Numbered from the stretch's first letter, positions 1 to 9,786 are shown. The stretch is 64,000 bases of DNA from an uncultured Lachnospiraceae bacterium (GCA_949948715.1 CATLGW010000004.1:1-64000); one strand, 5' to 3'. Numbers and translations: made by a program. Notes: generated from the letters alone by a model not told the origin.

Positions 1-1
1 T

Positions 2-1330
2 AGCAGCCTAAGAAGTATAGATTTGAGCAGTTTTAATACCGGGAATGTGACAGACATGAGGGAGATGTTTTCTGGTTGCAGTAGCCTGAGTAACATAGAC
101 TTGAGCAGTTTTAATACCGGGAATGTGACAGACATGGGGAGTATGTTCGCTGGTTGCAGCAGCCTGAGTAACATAGACTTGAGCAGTTTTAATACCGGGA
201 ATGTGAAAGATATGGGGAGTATGTTTTCTAGCTGTAAAAGTCTGAGTAGTATAGATTTGAATAGTTTTAATACTGAGAATGTGGTAGATATGGGGGGGAT
301 GTTCTGGGGCTGTAGCGGCTTGATAAGTATAAATTTGAGCAGTTTTAGTACTGAGAATGTAGCAGATATGGAGAGTATGTTCGCTGGTTGCAGTAGCCTG
401 ATTAGTATAGATTTGAGCAGTTTTAACACCGGGAATGTGACAGATATGTGGAGAATGTTTTCTGGTTGTAGCAGCTTGAGTAATATAGACTTGAGCAGTT
501 TTTATACCGGGAATGTAACAAACATGACGTATATGTTTAGAGGGTGCAGCAAACTGAGCGGTATAGATTTGAGCAGTTTTAATACCAGAAATGTGACAGG
601 CATGGGGGAAATGTTTTCTGGTTGCAGTAGCCTGATTAGTATAGATTTGAGCAGTTTTAACACCGGGAATGTGACAGATATGTGGAGAATGTTTTCTGGT
701 TGTAGCAGCCTGAGTAATATAGATTTGAGTAGTTTTAATACTGGGAATGTGACAAACATGAATGAGATATTCTCTGGTTGTAGCAGCCTGAGTAATATAG
801 ATTTGAGTAGTTTTAATACTGGGAATGTGACAAACATGAATGAGATATTCTCTGGCTGTAGCAGCCTGATTAGTATAGATTTGAGCAGTTTTAATACCGA
901 GAATGTGACAGATATGGGGGGAATGTTTTCTGGTTGTAGCAGCCTGAGTAATATAGATTTGAGTAGTTTTAATACCGGGAATGTGCGTGAAATGTGGGCT
1001 ATGTTCTTTGGCTGTAGTAGCCTGAGTGATATAGACTTAAGCAGTTTTAATACCGGGAATGTGACAAATATGGGGTGGATGTTCTCTGGCTGTAGTCGCC
1101 TGAGTAATATAGATTTGAGCAGTTTTAATCTTGGGAATGTGGTGTATATGTATGGGATGTTCGAAGATTGTAGCAGCCTAAGAAGTATAGATTTATGCGG
1201 TTTTAATATTGAAAAAGTAAGAGATATGCGTTGGATGTTCTCTGGCTGCAGTAGCCTGAAAAGTGTAGATTTGAGTAGTTTTGATACTGGAAAAATGGCT
1301 GGCGAATGGGATTGGTTTGATGGTATATTT
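2..1330 (+). repeat. Tandem 78-bp repeats encoding DUF285 units
   Basis: About 17 direct repeats of 78 bp (26 codons). The offset was measured directly from the repeated string cctgagtaa at 85 and 163. Two adjacent copies, from about 696 and about 774, are identical over roughly 80 bases. A second nearly identical block recurs at about 400 and 634, an offset of exactly three units. The array is therefore young in places and likely to change copy number. Confidence 0.9.
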
Positions 1331-2689
1331 GATGACTGCATAAATTTAACTTCCATACATACGCCCTGCCATGTGCTCCAGGCAGTCGCCCTTCCCTCCG
1401 TCCCCGGCTATGCCTGGTATCTTCCGGACGGCACCGAGGTGGCGCAGCTTCCGAAAAACCTAAGCGAGAGCGTCCTCCTCACCAGGCGCGCCAAGGAGGG
1501 GGCGCCGGTTATCACCACCACCACGGTGGACCTGAATATGGAGGACGTAATCCGGGTGAAATATGTGCCCTATTCCTACACCGTTCGAACCAACAACCAG
1601 GACAGTGAAAACCAGGTCACCTTCTACGTAGTGGAGGGGAGGCTGGCGGAGGGTCTGCAGATGTACCCCGCCACCGGTGAAATCTACGGCGTTCCCCTGG
1701 AGGCGGGGGAATTCAGGATAACCGTGCGGGCGGATTTCAGCAATCCCAATTATCTCCCCTCCTATGCGGAACTGACCCTGACCGTGCTGGAAAATACGGA
1801 TGAAAACATAGGAACGGCCACGGATCCCGGGTATGAGATCACCCAGCCCGTGTCCGACCTGGATCTGGGCAGCCTGGCGGGAAGCGGCAGCCATACGGTG
1901 GTCTCCAACGGCGAGTATGCGGAATTCGTGGATGTGTACCTGGACGGCAGGAGGCTGTCCAGGGAGACGGAGTACACCTCCGAGGCAGGGAGCACCCGGA
2001 TCACCATAACCGACCAGACCTTTATCGACGCGGGGGAGGGGAGCCACACCCTGGGCATCGAGTTCCGCGCTGAGGAGACGGGGGAGCTGAAGCGTGCGGC
2101 GCAAAATATTGCCGTCACCAGCACGGGAAGCTCCGGGGAAGGCAGCCAGAAACCAGACGACGGCTATCCGGGCAGCAAGCCGGGAAATAATAACGGAGGC
2201 TCAGGAAACGAGACGGAGGGCGGACCGGAGCATACTGGCGGCAGCGGCAATGACGGCGGCGCGGATCCGGGAGTCGGAGTCCAGGCTCAGCCGCCCCGGG
2301 AGGCAGGAGCCTCCACCATCATCTACACGGTTCTGCCCGGAGACAATCTGTGGAAAATCGCAGTGAAGTTTTATGGCTCCGGCGGCTACTGGAGAAAAAT
2401 ATACGAGGGCAACCGGGCTGTTATTACGGATCCCGCCAGAATCTATGCGGGACAGCGCCTCACAATTCTCCTGTCCGGGGAGAACGCAGGAGGCGCGGCC
2501 AAGGCCTCTGGGGCAGACGGGAGAAAAACGCTTTACCGGGTGGCTGCCGGAGACAGTCTATGGAAAATTTCACTGAAGGTCTACGGAAACGGTCGGTTCT
2601 GGGAGAGGCTTTACCGGGCGAACCAAGGCAAGATTTCCAATCCTAAACGGATCTATGCGGGACAGGAAATCTTGATTCCCGAAAGATAA
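2..2689 (+). CDS. BspA/DUF285-repeat surface protein with two C-terminal LysM domains (5' partial)
   Basis: The reading frame is open to the left edge (codons in frame from base 2), so the TTG at 23 in the ORF track is not the real start and the N-terminus lies outside the window. Seventeen 26-residue repeats of the form GCSSLSNIDLSSFNTGNVTDM fill about the first 440 residues; this is the BspA-like leucine-rich repeat family (DUF285). Next come an Ig-like segment (YVPYSYTV...IYGVPLEAGEF), a second beta-rich module (VYLDGRRLS), a Gly/Ser/Asn-rich linker and two LysM domains (about 768-816 and 838-887), which should bind peptidoglycan. Inferred: an exported protein held on the cell wall by LysM and displaying the repeat array for adhesion or binding. 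Its C-terminal third is paralogous to the next gene. Base composition changes sharply near 1365. Confidence 0.9.
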   Translation, partial: SSLRSIDLSSFNTGNVTDMREMFSGCSSLSNIDLSSFNTGNVTDMGSMFAGCSSLSNIDLSSFNTGNVKDMGSMFSSCKSLSSIDLNSFNTENVVDMGGMFWGCSGLISINLSSFSTENVADMESMFAGCSSLISIDLSSFNTGNVTDMWRMFSGCSSLSNIDLSSFYTGNVTNMTYMFRGCSKLSGIDLSSFNTRNVTGMGEMFSGCSSLISIDLSSFNTGNVTDMWRMFSGCSSLSNIDLSSFNTGNVTNMNEIFSGCSSLSNIDLSSFNTGNVTNMNEIFSGCSSLISIDLSSFNTENVTDMGGMFSGCSSLSNIDLSSFNTGNVREMWAMFFGCSSLSDIDLSSFNTGNVTNMGWMFSGCSRLSNIDLSSFNLGNVVYMYGMFEDCSSLRSIDLCGFNIEKVRDMRWMFSGCSSLKSVDLSSFDTGKMAGEWDWFDGIFDDCINLTSIHTPCHVLQAVALPSVPGYAWYLPDGTEVAQLPKNLSESVLLTRRAKEGAPVITTTTVDLNMEDVIRVKYVPYSYTVRTNNQDSENQVTFYVVEGRLAEGLQMYPATGEIYGVPLEAGEFRITVRADFSNPNYLPSYAELTLTVLENTDENIGTATDPGYEITQPVSDLDLGSLAGSGSHTVVSNGEYAEFVDVYLDGRRLSRETEYTSEAGSTRITITDQTFIDAGEGSHTLGIEFRAEETGELKRAAQNIAVTSTGSSGEGSQKPDDGYPGSKPGNNNGGSGNETEGGPEHTGGSGNDGGADPGVGVQAQPPREAGASTIIYTVLPGDNLWKIAVKFYGSGGYWRKIYEGNRAVITDPARIYAGQRLTILLSGENAGGAAKASGADGRKTLYRVAAGDSLWKISLKVYGNGRFWERLYRANQGKISNPKRIYAGQEILIPER

Positions 2690-2730
2690 CTTACCAGGTA
2701 CAAGCCTGAATAGAAGGAGGAGCTTAAATA

Positions 2731-5700
2731 ATGAAACTGATGAAAAAGTGTCTGGCGGTGTTCATGGCGGCATTGCTGATTATGCCCGGCCTGTCGGCAT
2801 CCGCGGGGGTCAGGGAGCCTGCGGACGCGCCGAAAATCAGAGAGGAAGCGGATACGGCACAGGCCATAGAGGCAGCAGACGCAGCGGAGAACAGGGGGGC
2901 CGTGGCCGCTGCGGATGCCGTGGTCCCGGCGGAGGACCAGAAGCCTACGGAAATGACGGAAACCGGGGAGGCGGCCTCGCCTGTGGCATCCGCGGAGACA
3001 GACCAGGTCCTGTTTAACACCGGGAACCATGTGTTTTGTATCGTTCCCGAGTCCGTTTCCATGAATGGAACGGGGGATGGCTTTTTTGAGGAGGACGGAA
3101 GCTATACCATCCATATTCCGGAAGACAATCCCTTCTTCCCCTATGAGGTGCAGTTTACCCATGGCGGGGAGGTTTTCAGCCGATGGTTTATGACCCCGGA
3201 CGACAGCGTGGAGGTGGGCGGGCATATCTTTTATGTGGACGCCTGGTTTGACGGCGTGTCGGTGACCCGGATGAACCTGTGCGTGGCGGGGGAGAAGGTG
3301 CCGCTATACCCGGAGAAGAAGCGGTTTGACAACTCTGGGGACGGGACCATGCCGATCTCCCTGCTGCCCCTTGAGGAGCGGAGACTCCATGCGGATTTAA
3401 CCGCTTACACACCTGCGGAGCTGACCCGGGTGGCCGTGGAGATCTTTGCGGGAACCCAGGCGAAGGAGGGGGATCAGGTGGTGTGGACCTATTCCGCCGG
3501 TGACGACTATACCGTAAATCTGCCGGGGGATCAGCTTGACCTGAGCAGCCACACCTATAACAGCTCCCGTACCACCTGGCAGATGATTGTGGGGGACGGC
3601 GACCAGCTTGCGGCCTCCAATATCCGCTGTATTGTGGATATGCAACTTACATCCTCCAAACGGTGGCTTTTGCCTATGGTTTATTCCCAGAACAGTGCCG
3701 GGAGGCGCAGTCCGGTGTCCGTGGTGGAGTTTGACAGCGTTCTGGACGCTTATTATGATTATAATAAGAATGACCGCGAAATGAGGATCCGTGTGCCGGA
3801 GGATGAGGTGGACGGGGAGGTTTACATAAGCCTGAAGATAAATAAAGAGATTTTTCCCGATACCGCATTTGATCATTTCAGGGTGTATGAGGGGCAGTTT
3901 GCCGATGCCGCGGAGGCGCTGGCAGGGAAGGATATCACCGCCCAAGTGTTCTGTGAAAACATGACGCAGAGAGATGCCGGTTACCGGATACCGCGCTCTA
4001 CTGACCGGTGGGTTACCCTGGTGACCTTTGACGCGGGAGGAAATGTGACAGGCTGCCTGCCCTTTCAGCTTTACTGGCAAACCGCCAGCAATTATGTGAG
4101 GGTATACGGTCTGTATGACAGGTCGGAGGGAGAAACAGGCGGGACTTCTGTTACGGACAAATATTCCAGGAGGACGGTGGACGGCGCTGTCACGGAAACC
4201 AGGACCCTGTACAAGGGGTATGCGGCAAACGGCATTTATCATTTAGTATTTAATTATTATGTAAACAATTCCTCCGTCTCTAACGCATTGGTTGCGGTGA
4301 CGGCGGCTTATGCGGGAACCTATTCCTCCATAGCCCAAGCGTCAGCGGCGGGGGCCGTAGATATTAAGGAAACCCTGTTTGGACAGGATTCCTCCGGCGG
4401 ATATGCCGCAGACTACAGCGGCGGCGTGGACTTTACCGTTTTTGTGGGGGAGGACGGCAGCCCGGAGCAGGAAATTTACCATTATAAAGTGATCACAAAA
4501 GAGGGGGAGACTCCGCCTCCGGCCCCCTCGGAGGTCCTTGGCAGCGGGACGTGGGTAAGCTTCTATGGCCTGAACGACAGAAACGGGAAGTGGATCAGCG
4601 CGTACCGGGTGGACAGCCGGGAGGACGATTACGGGGAATATACCTTCCTCACCTTCCTGGTGGGGGCGGATCAGGATGTGACGGACCTGGCGCCGGTATT
4701 TTACACGGAGGAAGGCTTAAATCTGCGTGTCTCCGGCAGCACCACGGCGGAGGTCAGCGGGGAGAGCTTTCACGACTTTTCCCAGAGACCGGTGCAGTAC
4801 ACCGCATATTCGGAGGACGGAGAGAACCAGCGCAACTATTGGCTCCAGGTGGTGAAAGCAACCGAGGGGGCCGGGCGGATTTACATCAACAGCCTGGCGG
4901 ACGCAAGCGCGGGCACACGGTGGGAGAACGGGGTGGCTTATTCCACCAGGGAGATGATGCTGGACGGCTACCATGGCTATAAGCATGATATCTTCATCGC
5001 GAATATGGGGACCCAGGCGCTGGAGGCCCTGTCCGTGGATCTGCAGTCGGACGCGGTGGAGCTGGACGACTATTGGACGCTGAGCGGGGATTATGATCTG
5101 GCGGGTTTTTCAGGCACATGGGAATCCTCCTCTTACGGGGAACTCTGGAATCTGGCAAAGATCCGCGTCAAGGCGAAGGACGGCATGGAGGCCGGGGCGG
5201 ACGTGGCCGGCACATTGACGGTCAAGGCGGGGGAGACCGTGCTGGCGGTGCTGACGCTGACGGGAACGGTGGGCGACCCCTGCATCACCACGGAGGAAAT
5301 ACCCCAGGCGGTTAAATATGTGCCTTACGGCGCCGCTATCCAGAACAACAACAAGTATAGCTGGAACAGGGTGACTTATAGCTGGATGGAAGGGGAACTG
5401 CCCCAGGGTATGACAGTCAGGCCCAACGGGGAGTTGTACGGCGTACCCATGGAAGCAGGGGAGTTTGCCTTCACGGTGCGCATGAACAACGGCAGTTCCT
5501 TCCGGGACAGCACAAAGACGTACACTCTGGTCGTGAAGGAAAACACGGATGAGAATGTGAACGCCGCCACGGACGCGGGCTATGAGCTCACCAAGCGGGT
5601 GCAGCCCGTGTACCTGGATTCCCTGTCGGGCGGGCAGATCCTGGTTTCCCAGGGAAACTACGGGGAGTTCCAGGATATCTATCTGGACGGCGTGAAGCTG

Positions 5701-6381
5701 GCGGAGGGGGAGGATTATATATCCGAATCCGGCAGCACCCGGATCACCATCCTGGAGCAGACTCTTGCGAACAATACCCCGGGAACCCATACCCTGGGGC
5801 TGGAATTCCGCACGGAGGATACGGAGACCCTAAACCGCGCGGCCCAGAACTATACCGTAGAGGCCGAGAGGCCGGGTGAGGATGACGGCGGAGACGGCTC
5901 CGGCAGCGGAAGCGGCGGCAGCCATGGCGGAGAGGACGGCGATGGCGGCGGTTCCGGAAGCGGGAGCGGCGGAAACGGCAAAAGCAATCTGGAAATTGCC
6001 CTTTCAAGCGGCATTGCGACGGCGGTTTCCTATACCGTGGAGGCAGGGGACACTCTCTGGAAGATTGCGAAGAAATATTATGGCTCCGGCATATACTGGC
6101 AGAAGATCTATGAGGACAATGCATCCGTAATAAGCGACCCCGACAGAATCTACGTGGGGCAGAAGCTCACGATTTATCTGGCGGGGGGAGCGGGAGCCGC
6201 CGCAGTGGCGGCAGGAGGAACCTCCTATACGGTGCAGCCCGGGGACACGCTCTGGAAAATCGCCCAGAAGGTCTACGGCTCCGGCTGGCGGTGGAGAAAG
6301 ATTTACCAGGCCAACGCGGATGTGATTGCCGATCCTTCCCGCATTTTTGTGGGACAGGTTTTGATTTTGCCGGAGGCGTGA
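2731..6381 (+). CDS. Secreted multidomain protein with two C-terminal LysM domains
   Basis: 1216 residues. The start is an ATG behind the strong Shine-Dalgarno gaaggaggag. A signal peptide is clear (MKLMKKCLAVFMAALLIMPG, cleavage near SASAG). An Ala/Glu-rich stretch follows to about residue 92, then some 750 residues of beta-rich sequence I do not recognise. Next come an Ig-like segment (VKYVPYGAAI...LYGVPMEAGEF) and the VYLDG-type module shared with the upstream gene. After a Gly/Ser linker come two LysM domains (about 1101-1150 and 1166-1215), both with the GDTLWKIA core. It lies 41 bp after its paralogue and is probably co-transcribed. Inferred role: a cell-wall-bound exoprotein of unknown ligand. 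It has no sortase motif, so retention would rest on LysM. Confidence 0.85.
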   Translation: MKLMKKCLAVFMAALLIMPGLSASAGVREPADAPKIREEADTAQAIEAADAAENRGAVAAADAVVPAEDQKPTEMTETGEAASPVASAETDQVLFNTGNHVFCIVPESVSMNGTGDGFFEEDGSYTIHIPEDNPFFPYEVQFTHGGEVFSRWFMTPDDSVEVGGHIFYVDAWFDGVSVTRMNLCVAGEKVPLYPEKKRFDNSGDGTMPISLLPLEERRLHADLTAYTPAELTRVAVEIFAGTQAKEGDQVVWTYSAGDDYTVNLPGDQLDLSSHTYNSSRTTWQMIVGDGDQLAASNIRCIVDMQLTSSKRWLLPMVYSQNSAGRRSPVSVVEFDSVLDAYYDYNKNDREMRIRVPEDEVDGEVYISLKINKEIFPDTAFDHFRVYEGQFADAAEALAGKDITAQVFCENMTQRDAGYRIPRSTDRWVTLVTFDAGGNVTGCLPFQLYWQTASNYVRVYGLYDRSEGETGGTSVTDKYSRRTVDGAVTETRTLYKGYAANGIYHLVFNYYVNNSSVSNALVAVTAAYAGTYSSIAQASAAGAVDIKETLFGQDSSGGYAADYSGGVDFTVFVGEDGSPEQEIYHYKVITKEGETPPPAPSEVLGSGTWVSFYGLNDRNGKWISAYRVDSREDDYGEYTFLTFLVGADQDVTDLAPVFYTEEGLNLRVSGSTTAEVSGESFHDFSQRPVQYTAYSEDGENQRNYWLQVVKATEGAGRIYINSLADASAGTRWENGVAYSTREMMLDGYHGYKHDIFIANMGTQALEALSVDLQSDAVELDDYWTLSGDYDLAGFSGTWESSSYGELWNLAKIRVKAKDGMEAGADVAGTLTVKAGETVLAVLTLTGTVGDPCITTEEIPQAVKYVPYGAAIQNNNKYSWNRVTYSWMEGELPQGMTVRPNGELYGVPMEAGEFAFTVRMNNGSSFRDSTKTYTLVVKENTDENVNAATDAGYELTKRVQPVYLDSLSGGQILVSQGNYGEFQDIYLDGVKLAEGEDYISESGSTRITILEQTLANNTPGTHTLGLEFRTEDTETLNRAAQNYTVEAERPGEDDGGDGSGSGSGGSHGGEDGDGGGSGSGSGGNGKSNLEIALSSGIATAVSYTVEAGDTLWKIAKKYYGSGIYWQKIYEDNASVISDPDRIYVGQKLTIYLAGGAGAAAVAAGGTSYTVQPGDTLWKIAQKVYGSGWRWRKIYQANADVIADPSRIFVGQVLILPEA

Positions 6382-6466
6382 GATTGCGGAGTAAATATTT
6401 GGGGGCAAGGAATCAAAAGCGCAGTTGCATTAAGGGGTAGTAGGAAAAAGAAAGATATAGGTTAGG

Positions 6467-6498
6467 CTGTCCGCCCGGAATCAACGCCGGGCGGACAG
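6467..6498 (+). terminator. Perfect 12-bp hairpin between genes
   Basis: CTGTCCGCCCGG pairs perfectly with CCGGGCGGACAG across an 8-nt loop (6479-6486). No T-run follows (tcggttaagg), so it is not a classical intrinsic terminator. It may still end the LysM operon or act on the following leader. It ends 26 nt before the next start. Confidence 0.4.
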
Positions 6499-6524
6499 TC
6501 GGTTAAGGGTTGGAAGGTTTGAAA

Positions 6525-8015
6525 GTGAAAAAGAGCGATCACTCGTTTTTCTATCTATTGTGCGGCTTAAATTTTTTGATTGTTGGCTGGCTGTTTTCAG
6601 CCGGAATTTCCGGGAATGATCTTTGGTGGCATATTAAGGCGGGGGAATGGATTGCGGAACATGGACGGATTCCTGCGGAGGACGCGTTTTCCTGGGTAAG
6701 CGCCACCCGCAGTCTTGCGTGGACGCCCCATGAATGGCTTTCGGAGCTGATTTTTTATCTTCTGCACCAGGCGTTTGGGGAATATGGAATCTTTATTTTC
6801 GTTATTTTCATATCGCTTTTGTTTAATTTTGGTATGCTTGCGCTGCGGCGTGAGGAGATTGAGAAAAATAACCTATTTTGGGGGGTGTTTTTTGTATATC
6901 TGTTCTTCCTTACAAAGCTTTTTCAATGCGGCAGACCCCAAATTTTTGCCTGTTGTATTTTGTTTGTGGAGCTGGTTCTGCTTTACCGCTTTATGGAGAA
7001 GCCGGAGAGCAGAGGCATATTCTGGCTTCCGATTATTTCTGTCCTTTGGAGCAATACCCACGGAGGATCTGCCAATCTGGGCTATCTGTTGATTTTGCCA
7101 GTGCTGGCGGGCGGTGGCTTACATTTTTCCCTTGGGAGGCTGGAGACCTGGAAGATGCCGGCAAAGTCACTTGTTCGCCTGGGTGCTGTGTTTACACTGA
7201 CGGTATTGGGAGTGTTTGTCAATCCGGTGGGAAGGGAAATTTTTCTGTATCCTTATGAGCAGATGCAAGATGGTGTTATGCTCAAGTATATTTCCGAGTG
7301 GCAGCCGCCGGATGTTAAAGACCCGGCACAGCTTCTGCTCCTGTTTGTGCCAGTATTTCTGCCTTTATCCACATTGATGCTTTCCCCTAAGAAAATACGT
7401 CTGGCGGATTTTTTGTTTATGCTGGTTTTTACCTATCTCTTTTTCAGAAGTGTGCGGTTTTGCTTCCTTTACATGGTGGCGGCTCCCTTTTGGTGTTCGC
7501 GTTATGTGGAAGGGGAAGGGTTTTGCAAGAAACGGCAGATTGGGACACGGAGTGCGGGGATTGCCAGGATGGTCTGCCAGTGCCTGACTGTCGTCGTATA
7601 CATCGGTTTTGCCTCGGGCGTTTTTGTTCTGTTTCAGAAGGGGGGAGAGGGCGGAGTGATTTCGCATATACTACCGGACGAAGTGCTGGAGGTGATAAAA
7701 AAAGAGGAACCGGATCGGCTGTTCAATGATTACGATTATGGCGGTGAATTGATATTTGCGGAGATCCCGGTATTTTATGACGGCAGAGCCGATCTTTATT
7801 CGGCAGCAGGGATTTTTGCGGAGGGAAATACCCTGTTGTTCCTGAGACAAATAGAGGGCAGAGGCTTTGACCTGGAGGAGTTAATGCAAAAATACCAGTT
7901 TGACGGTATAGTGATCAGGGTTGACAGACCTCTTAATGTGTATTTGAGCAGTCATCCGGAGCGGTTTGAGAGAATCTTGGAACAAGGCGGCGCTGTTTAT
8001 TACAGAGTGAGGTGA
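6525..8015 (+). CDS. Polytopic membrane protein, GT-C glycosyltransferase-like
   Basis: The track starts at TTG 6510, but ggaagg at 6512-6517 sits 7 nt before GTG 6525, so I take GTG (496 residues). About ten hydrophobic segments run to roughly residue 385 and a soluble tail of about 110 residues follows. The first extracytoplasmic loop holds DLWWHIKAGEWI and, further on, HEWLSEL. An acidic residue in the first loop with aromatic and His neighbours is typical of GT-C-type polyprenyl-phosphate-sugar transferases and their relatives, so a role in transferring a lipid-linked sugar is possible. This is by analogy only; no family was assigned. It stands alone between the LysM pair and the AAA protein. 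Confidence 0.7.
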   Translation: MKKSDHSFFYLLCGLNFLIVGWLFSAGISGNDLWWHIKAGEWIAEHGRIPAEDAFSWVSATRSLAWTPHEWLSELIFYLLHQAFGEYGIFIFVIFISLLFNFGMLALRREEIEKNNLFWGVFFVYLFFLTKLFQCGRPQIFACCILFVELVLLYRFMEKPESRGIFWLPIISVLWSNTHGGSANLGYLLILPVLAGGGLHFSLGRLETWKMPAKSLVRLGAVFTLTVLGVFVNPVGREIFLYPYEQMQDGVMLKYISEWQPPDVKDPAQLLLLFVPVFLPLSTLMLSPKKIRLADFLFMLVFTYLFFRSVRFCFLYMVAAPFWCSRYVEGEGFCKKRQIGTRSAGIARMVCQCLTVVVYIGFASGVFVLFQKGGEGGVISHILPDEVLEVIKKEEPDRLFNDYDYGGELIFAEIPVFYDGRADLYSAAGIFAEGNTLLFLRQIEGRGFDLEELMQKYQFDGIVIRVDRPLNVYLSSHPERFERILEQGGAVYYRVR

Positions 8016-8017
8016 AA

Positions 8018-8038
8018 GTCAGCATAGGCGTAGCTGAC
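8018..8038 (+). other. Small inverted repeat after the membrane protein gene
   Basis: GTCAGC (8018-8023) and GCTGAC (8033-8038) form a 6-bp stem just after the stop codon of the upstream gene. There is no T-run. It is a weak terminator candidate only. Confidence 0.2.
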
Positions 8039-8108
8039 GACAAGCTTTATCCGATTCCAAAGATTTAGGATGTCCGCATCAGATATTCAGAAATTTGTAG
8101 CAAAAGCA

Positions 8109-8137
8109 TTGACTTTTCGACGGTTCGGACATAAACT
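8109..8137 (+). promoter_or_regulatory. Candidate vegetative promoter for the AAA/PD-(D/E)XK gene
   Basis: TTGACT, 17 nt, TAAACT. The -35 matches the consensus at five of six positions and the -10 at four. It lies about 45 nt before the start at 8182. Confidence 0.45.
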
Positions 8138-8181
8138 TGACCCATACAGAGTGTTGAAAGGCGGTTTATGGGAGGAGTGCG

Positions 8182-9765
8182 ATGGGAGCATATTTTAATC
8201 CCGGAAACAGGGGATTTCAGGAAATTCTGCAGTCGGAATATGTGGATAAAACCGGCTTGATTGCATTGGTCAACGAGACTGTGGGAACCATGCAGAAGCT
8301 GTCTTGCATCAGCAGACCGAGGCGTTTTGGTAAATCTTATGCCGCAAAGATGCTGTGTGCGTACTATGACTGCTCCTGCGATTCCCGCAGACTCTTTGAC
8401 GGTATGGAGATTGCACGGACGGAAGGGTATTTGGATTACCTGAATCAGTACCATGTTATCAGTATAGATGTTGCGGGATTTGTTTCTGCCGCTAAAAAGC
8501 AGTGCAAGGCAATGGAAAGTATGCCGGGATTGATTGAAAAGAGGATACTTGAGGAACTGGTCTTGCTGTATCCGGAATTCGGAACGGAAAATTACCTTAC
8601 GGATTGTCTGGTCAGATGTGTGGAGAAGACGGGCAGACAGTTTATCTTTATTATTGACGAGTGGGATGCGCCAATCCGTGAGGCAAAGGAGGATGCCGAT
8701 GCACAGACGGCTTATCTTAATCTTTTGCGGGAATGGTTTAAGAATAATAATTTTACGCCGCAGGTTGTGGCCGCAGCCTATATGACCGGGATCCTTCCGA
8801 TTAAAAAGGACGGCTCACAGTCGGCGGTATCGGATTTTATGGAGTACCCGATACTGGAACCGGACGGATTTGCTTCGTTTACCGGTTTCACGGAAGGAGA
8901 GGTAAGAAGACTATGTGAAGAACATCTGATGTCCTTTGAGGATGCGAGGAGATGGTATGACGGTTATGACTTCCCTGACGCGGGGGCGATTTATAATCCC
9001 TATTCCGTTATGTCGGCAGTCAGAAAGGGAAAGTTTCGTTCTTATTGGCAGAAGACTTCCGCGGCAGAGTCGCTGATGACTTACGTCAACATGGATTTTG
9101 AAGGATTGCAGGAAATTATTGCGCGGCTGATAGCCGGTGAAGAGGTGGAGGTTAAAACAGACGGATTTGAGAATGATTTTGAGACCTTCAAGAGCAAGGA
9201 TGACGTGCTGACGTTGTTGATCCATCTGGGTTATCTTACTTATCGTGAGGAACATGAGACAGCGCGCATTCCCAATGAGGAGGTGAGGATTCAATTTGAG
9301 AAGATTCTTGAGGGAACGGGGGTAAGCCGGAGGTGGACGGAGTTGATAGGCAGTTCCAGGAAGTTGCTGGAGGATACGATCGCAGGCAATTCGGAGGCGG
9401 TGGCCGGGGCAGTGGATAGGATACGCGGCACACAGTATGCGCCTACTTTCTACAATGATGAGCAGGCGTTGCGGTATGTGGTTAAGTTCGCGTATATTGC
9501 CGCGGTGGATCAGTATATAAAGATTGAAGAGCTGCCGTCCGGAAAAGGGATTGCGGATGTGGTGTATCTGCCGAAGAGGAGATCGGCGCTTCCAGCATTG
9601 CTTATTGAGCTGAAATGGGATAAGTCGTCCGGCGGGGCTGTACGTCAGATTAAAGAAAACGACTACCCCGCGGTGCTTAAGGATTACGGGGGAGAGATTG
9701 TGCTGGTTGGAATCAATTATAATGCGAAGACCAAAGAACACACCTGCGAGATAGAGAGGATTTAG
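8182..9765 (+). CDS. AAA-family ATPase with C-terminal PD-(D/E)XK nuclease-like domain
   Basis: 527 residues, ATG behind gggagga. The N-terminus (MGAYFNPGNRGFQEIL...YVDKTGLI) and the P-loop RPRRFGKS are typical of the AAA-ATPase-like family, common in Clostridia and Bacteroidetes, that ends in a PD-(D/E)XK nuclease-type domain. The Walker B strand is FIFIIDEWDAP. Near the C-terminus IADVVYLP and LLIELKWDK supply the D...ExK pattern of a PD-(D/E)XK fold. These proteins occur as many paralogues per genome and their biological role is unsettled. It is monocistronic and AT-richer than its neighbours, in line with lateral spread. Confidence 0.85.
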   Translation: MGAYFNPGNRGFQEILQSEYVDKTGLIALVNETVGTMQKLSCISRPRRFGKSYAAKMLCAYYDCSCDSRRLFDGMEIARTEGYLDYLNQYHVISIDVAGFVSAAKKQCKAMESMPGLIEKRILEELVLLYPEFGTENYLTDCLVRCVEKTGRQFIFIIDEWDAPIREAKEDADAQTAYLNLLREWFKNNNFTPQVVAAAYMTGILPIKKDGSQSAVSDFMEYPILEPDGFASFTGFTEGEVRRLCEEHLMSFEDARRWYDGYDFPDAGAIYNPYSVMSAVRKGKFRSYWQKTSAAESLMTYVNMDFEGLQEIIARLIAGEEVEVKTDGFENDFETFKSKDDVLTLLIHLGYLTYREEHETARIPNEEVRIQFEKILEGTGVSRRWTELIGSSRKLLEDTIAGNSEAVAGAVDRIRGTQYAPTFYNDEQALRYVVKFAYIAAVDQYIKIEELPSGKGIADVVYLPKRRSALPALLIELKWDKSSGGAVRQIKENDYPAVLKDYGGEIVLVGINYNAKTKEHTCEIERI

Positions 9766-9786
9766 TTCTTTGGCCTTTCCAACCGC

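Noticed and set aside
502-1356. 284-residue minus ORF of repeated KLLKSILLRLLQPENI units
   Set aside because: It is the exact antisense of the DUF285 repeat array; its apparent leucine-rich repeats come from the plus-strand repeat.
6382-6400. Further remnant of the structured element (agattgcggagtaaa) after the LysM gene
   Set aside because: It resembles the tail agatgcggaactaaa and also follows a TGA stop, but has an inserted base, substitutions and no neighbouring core, so chance cannot be excluded.
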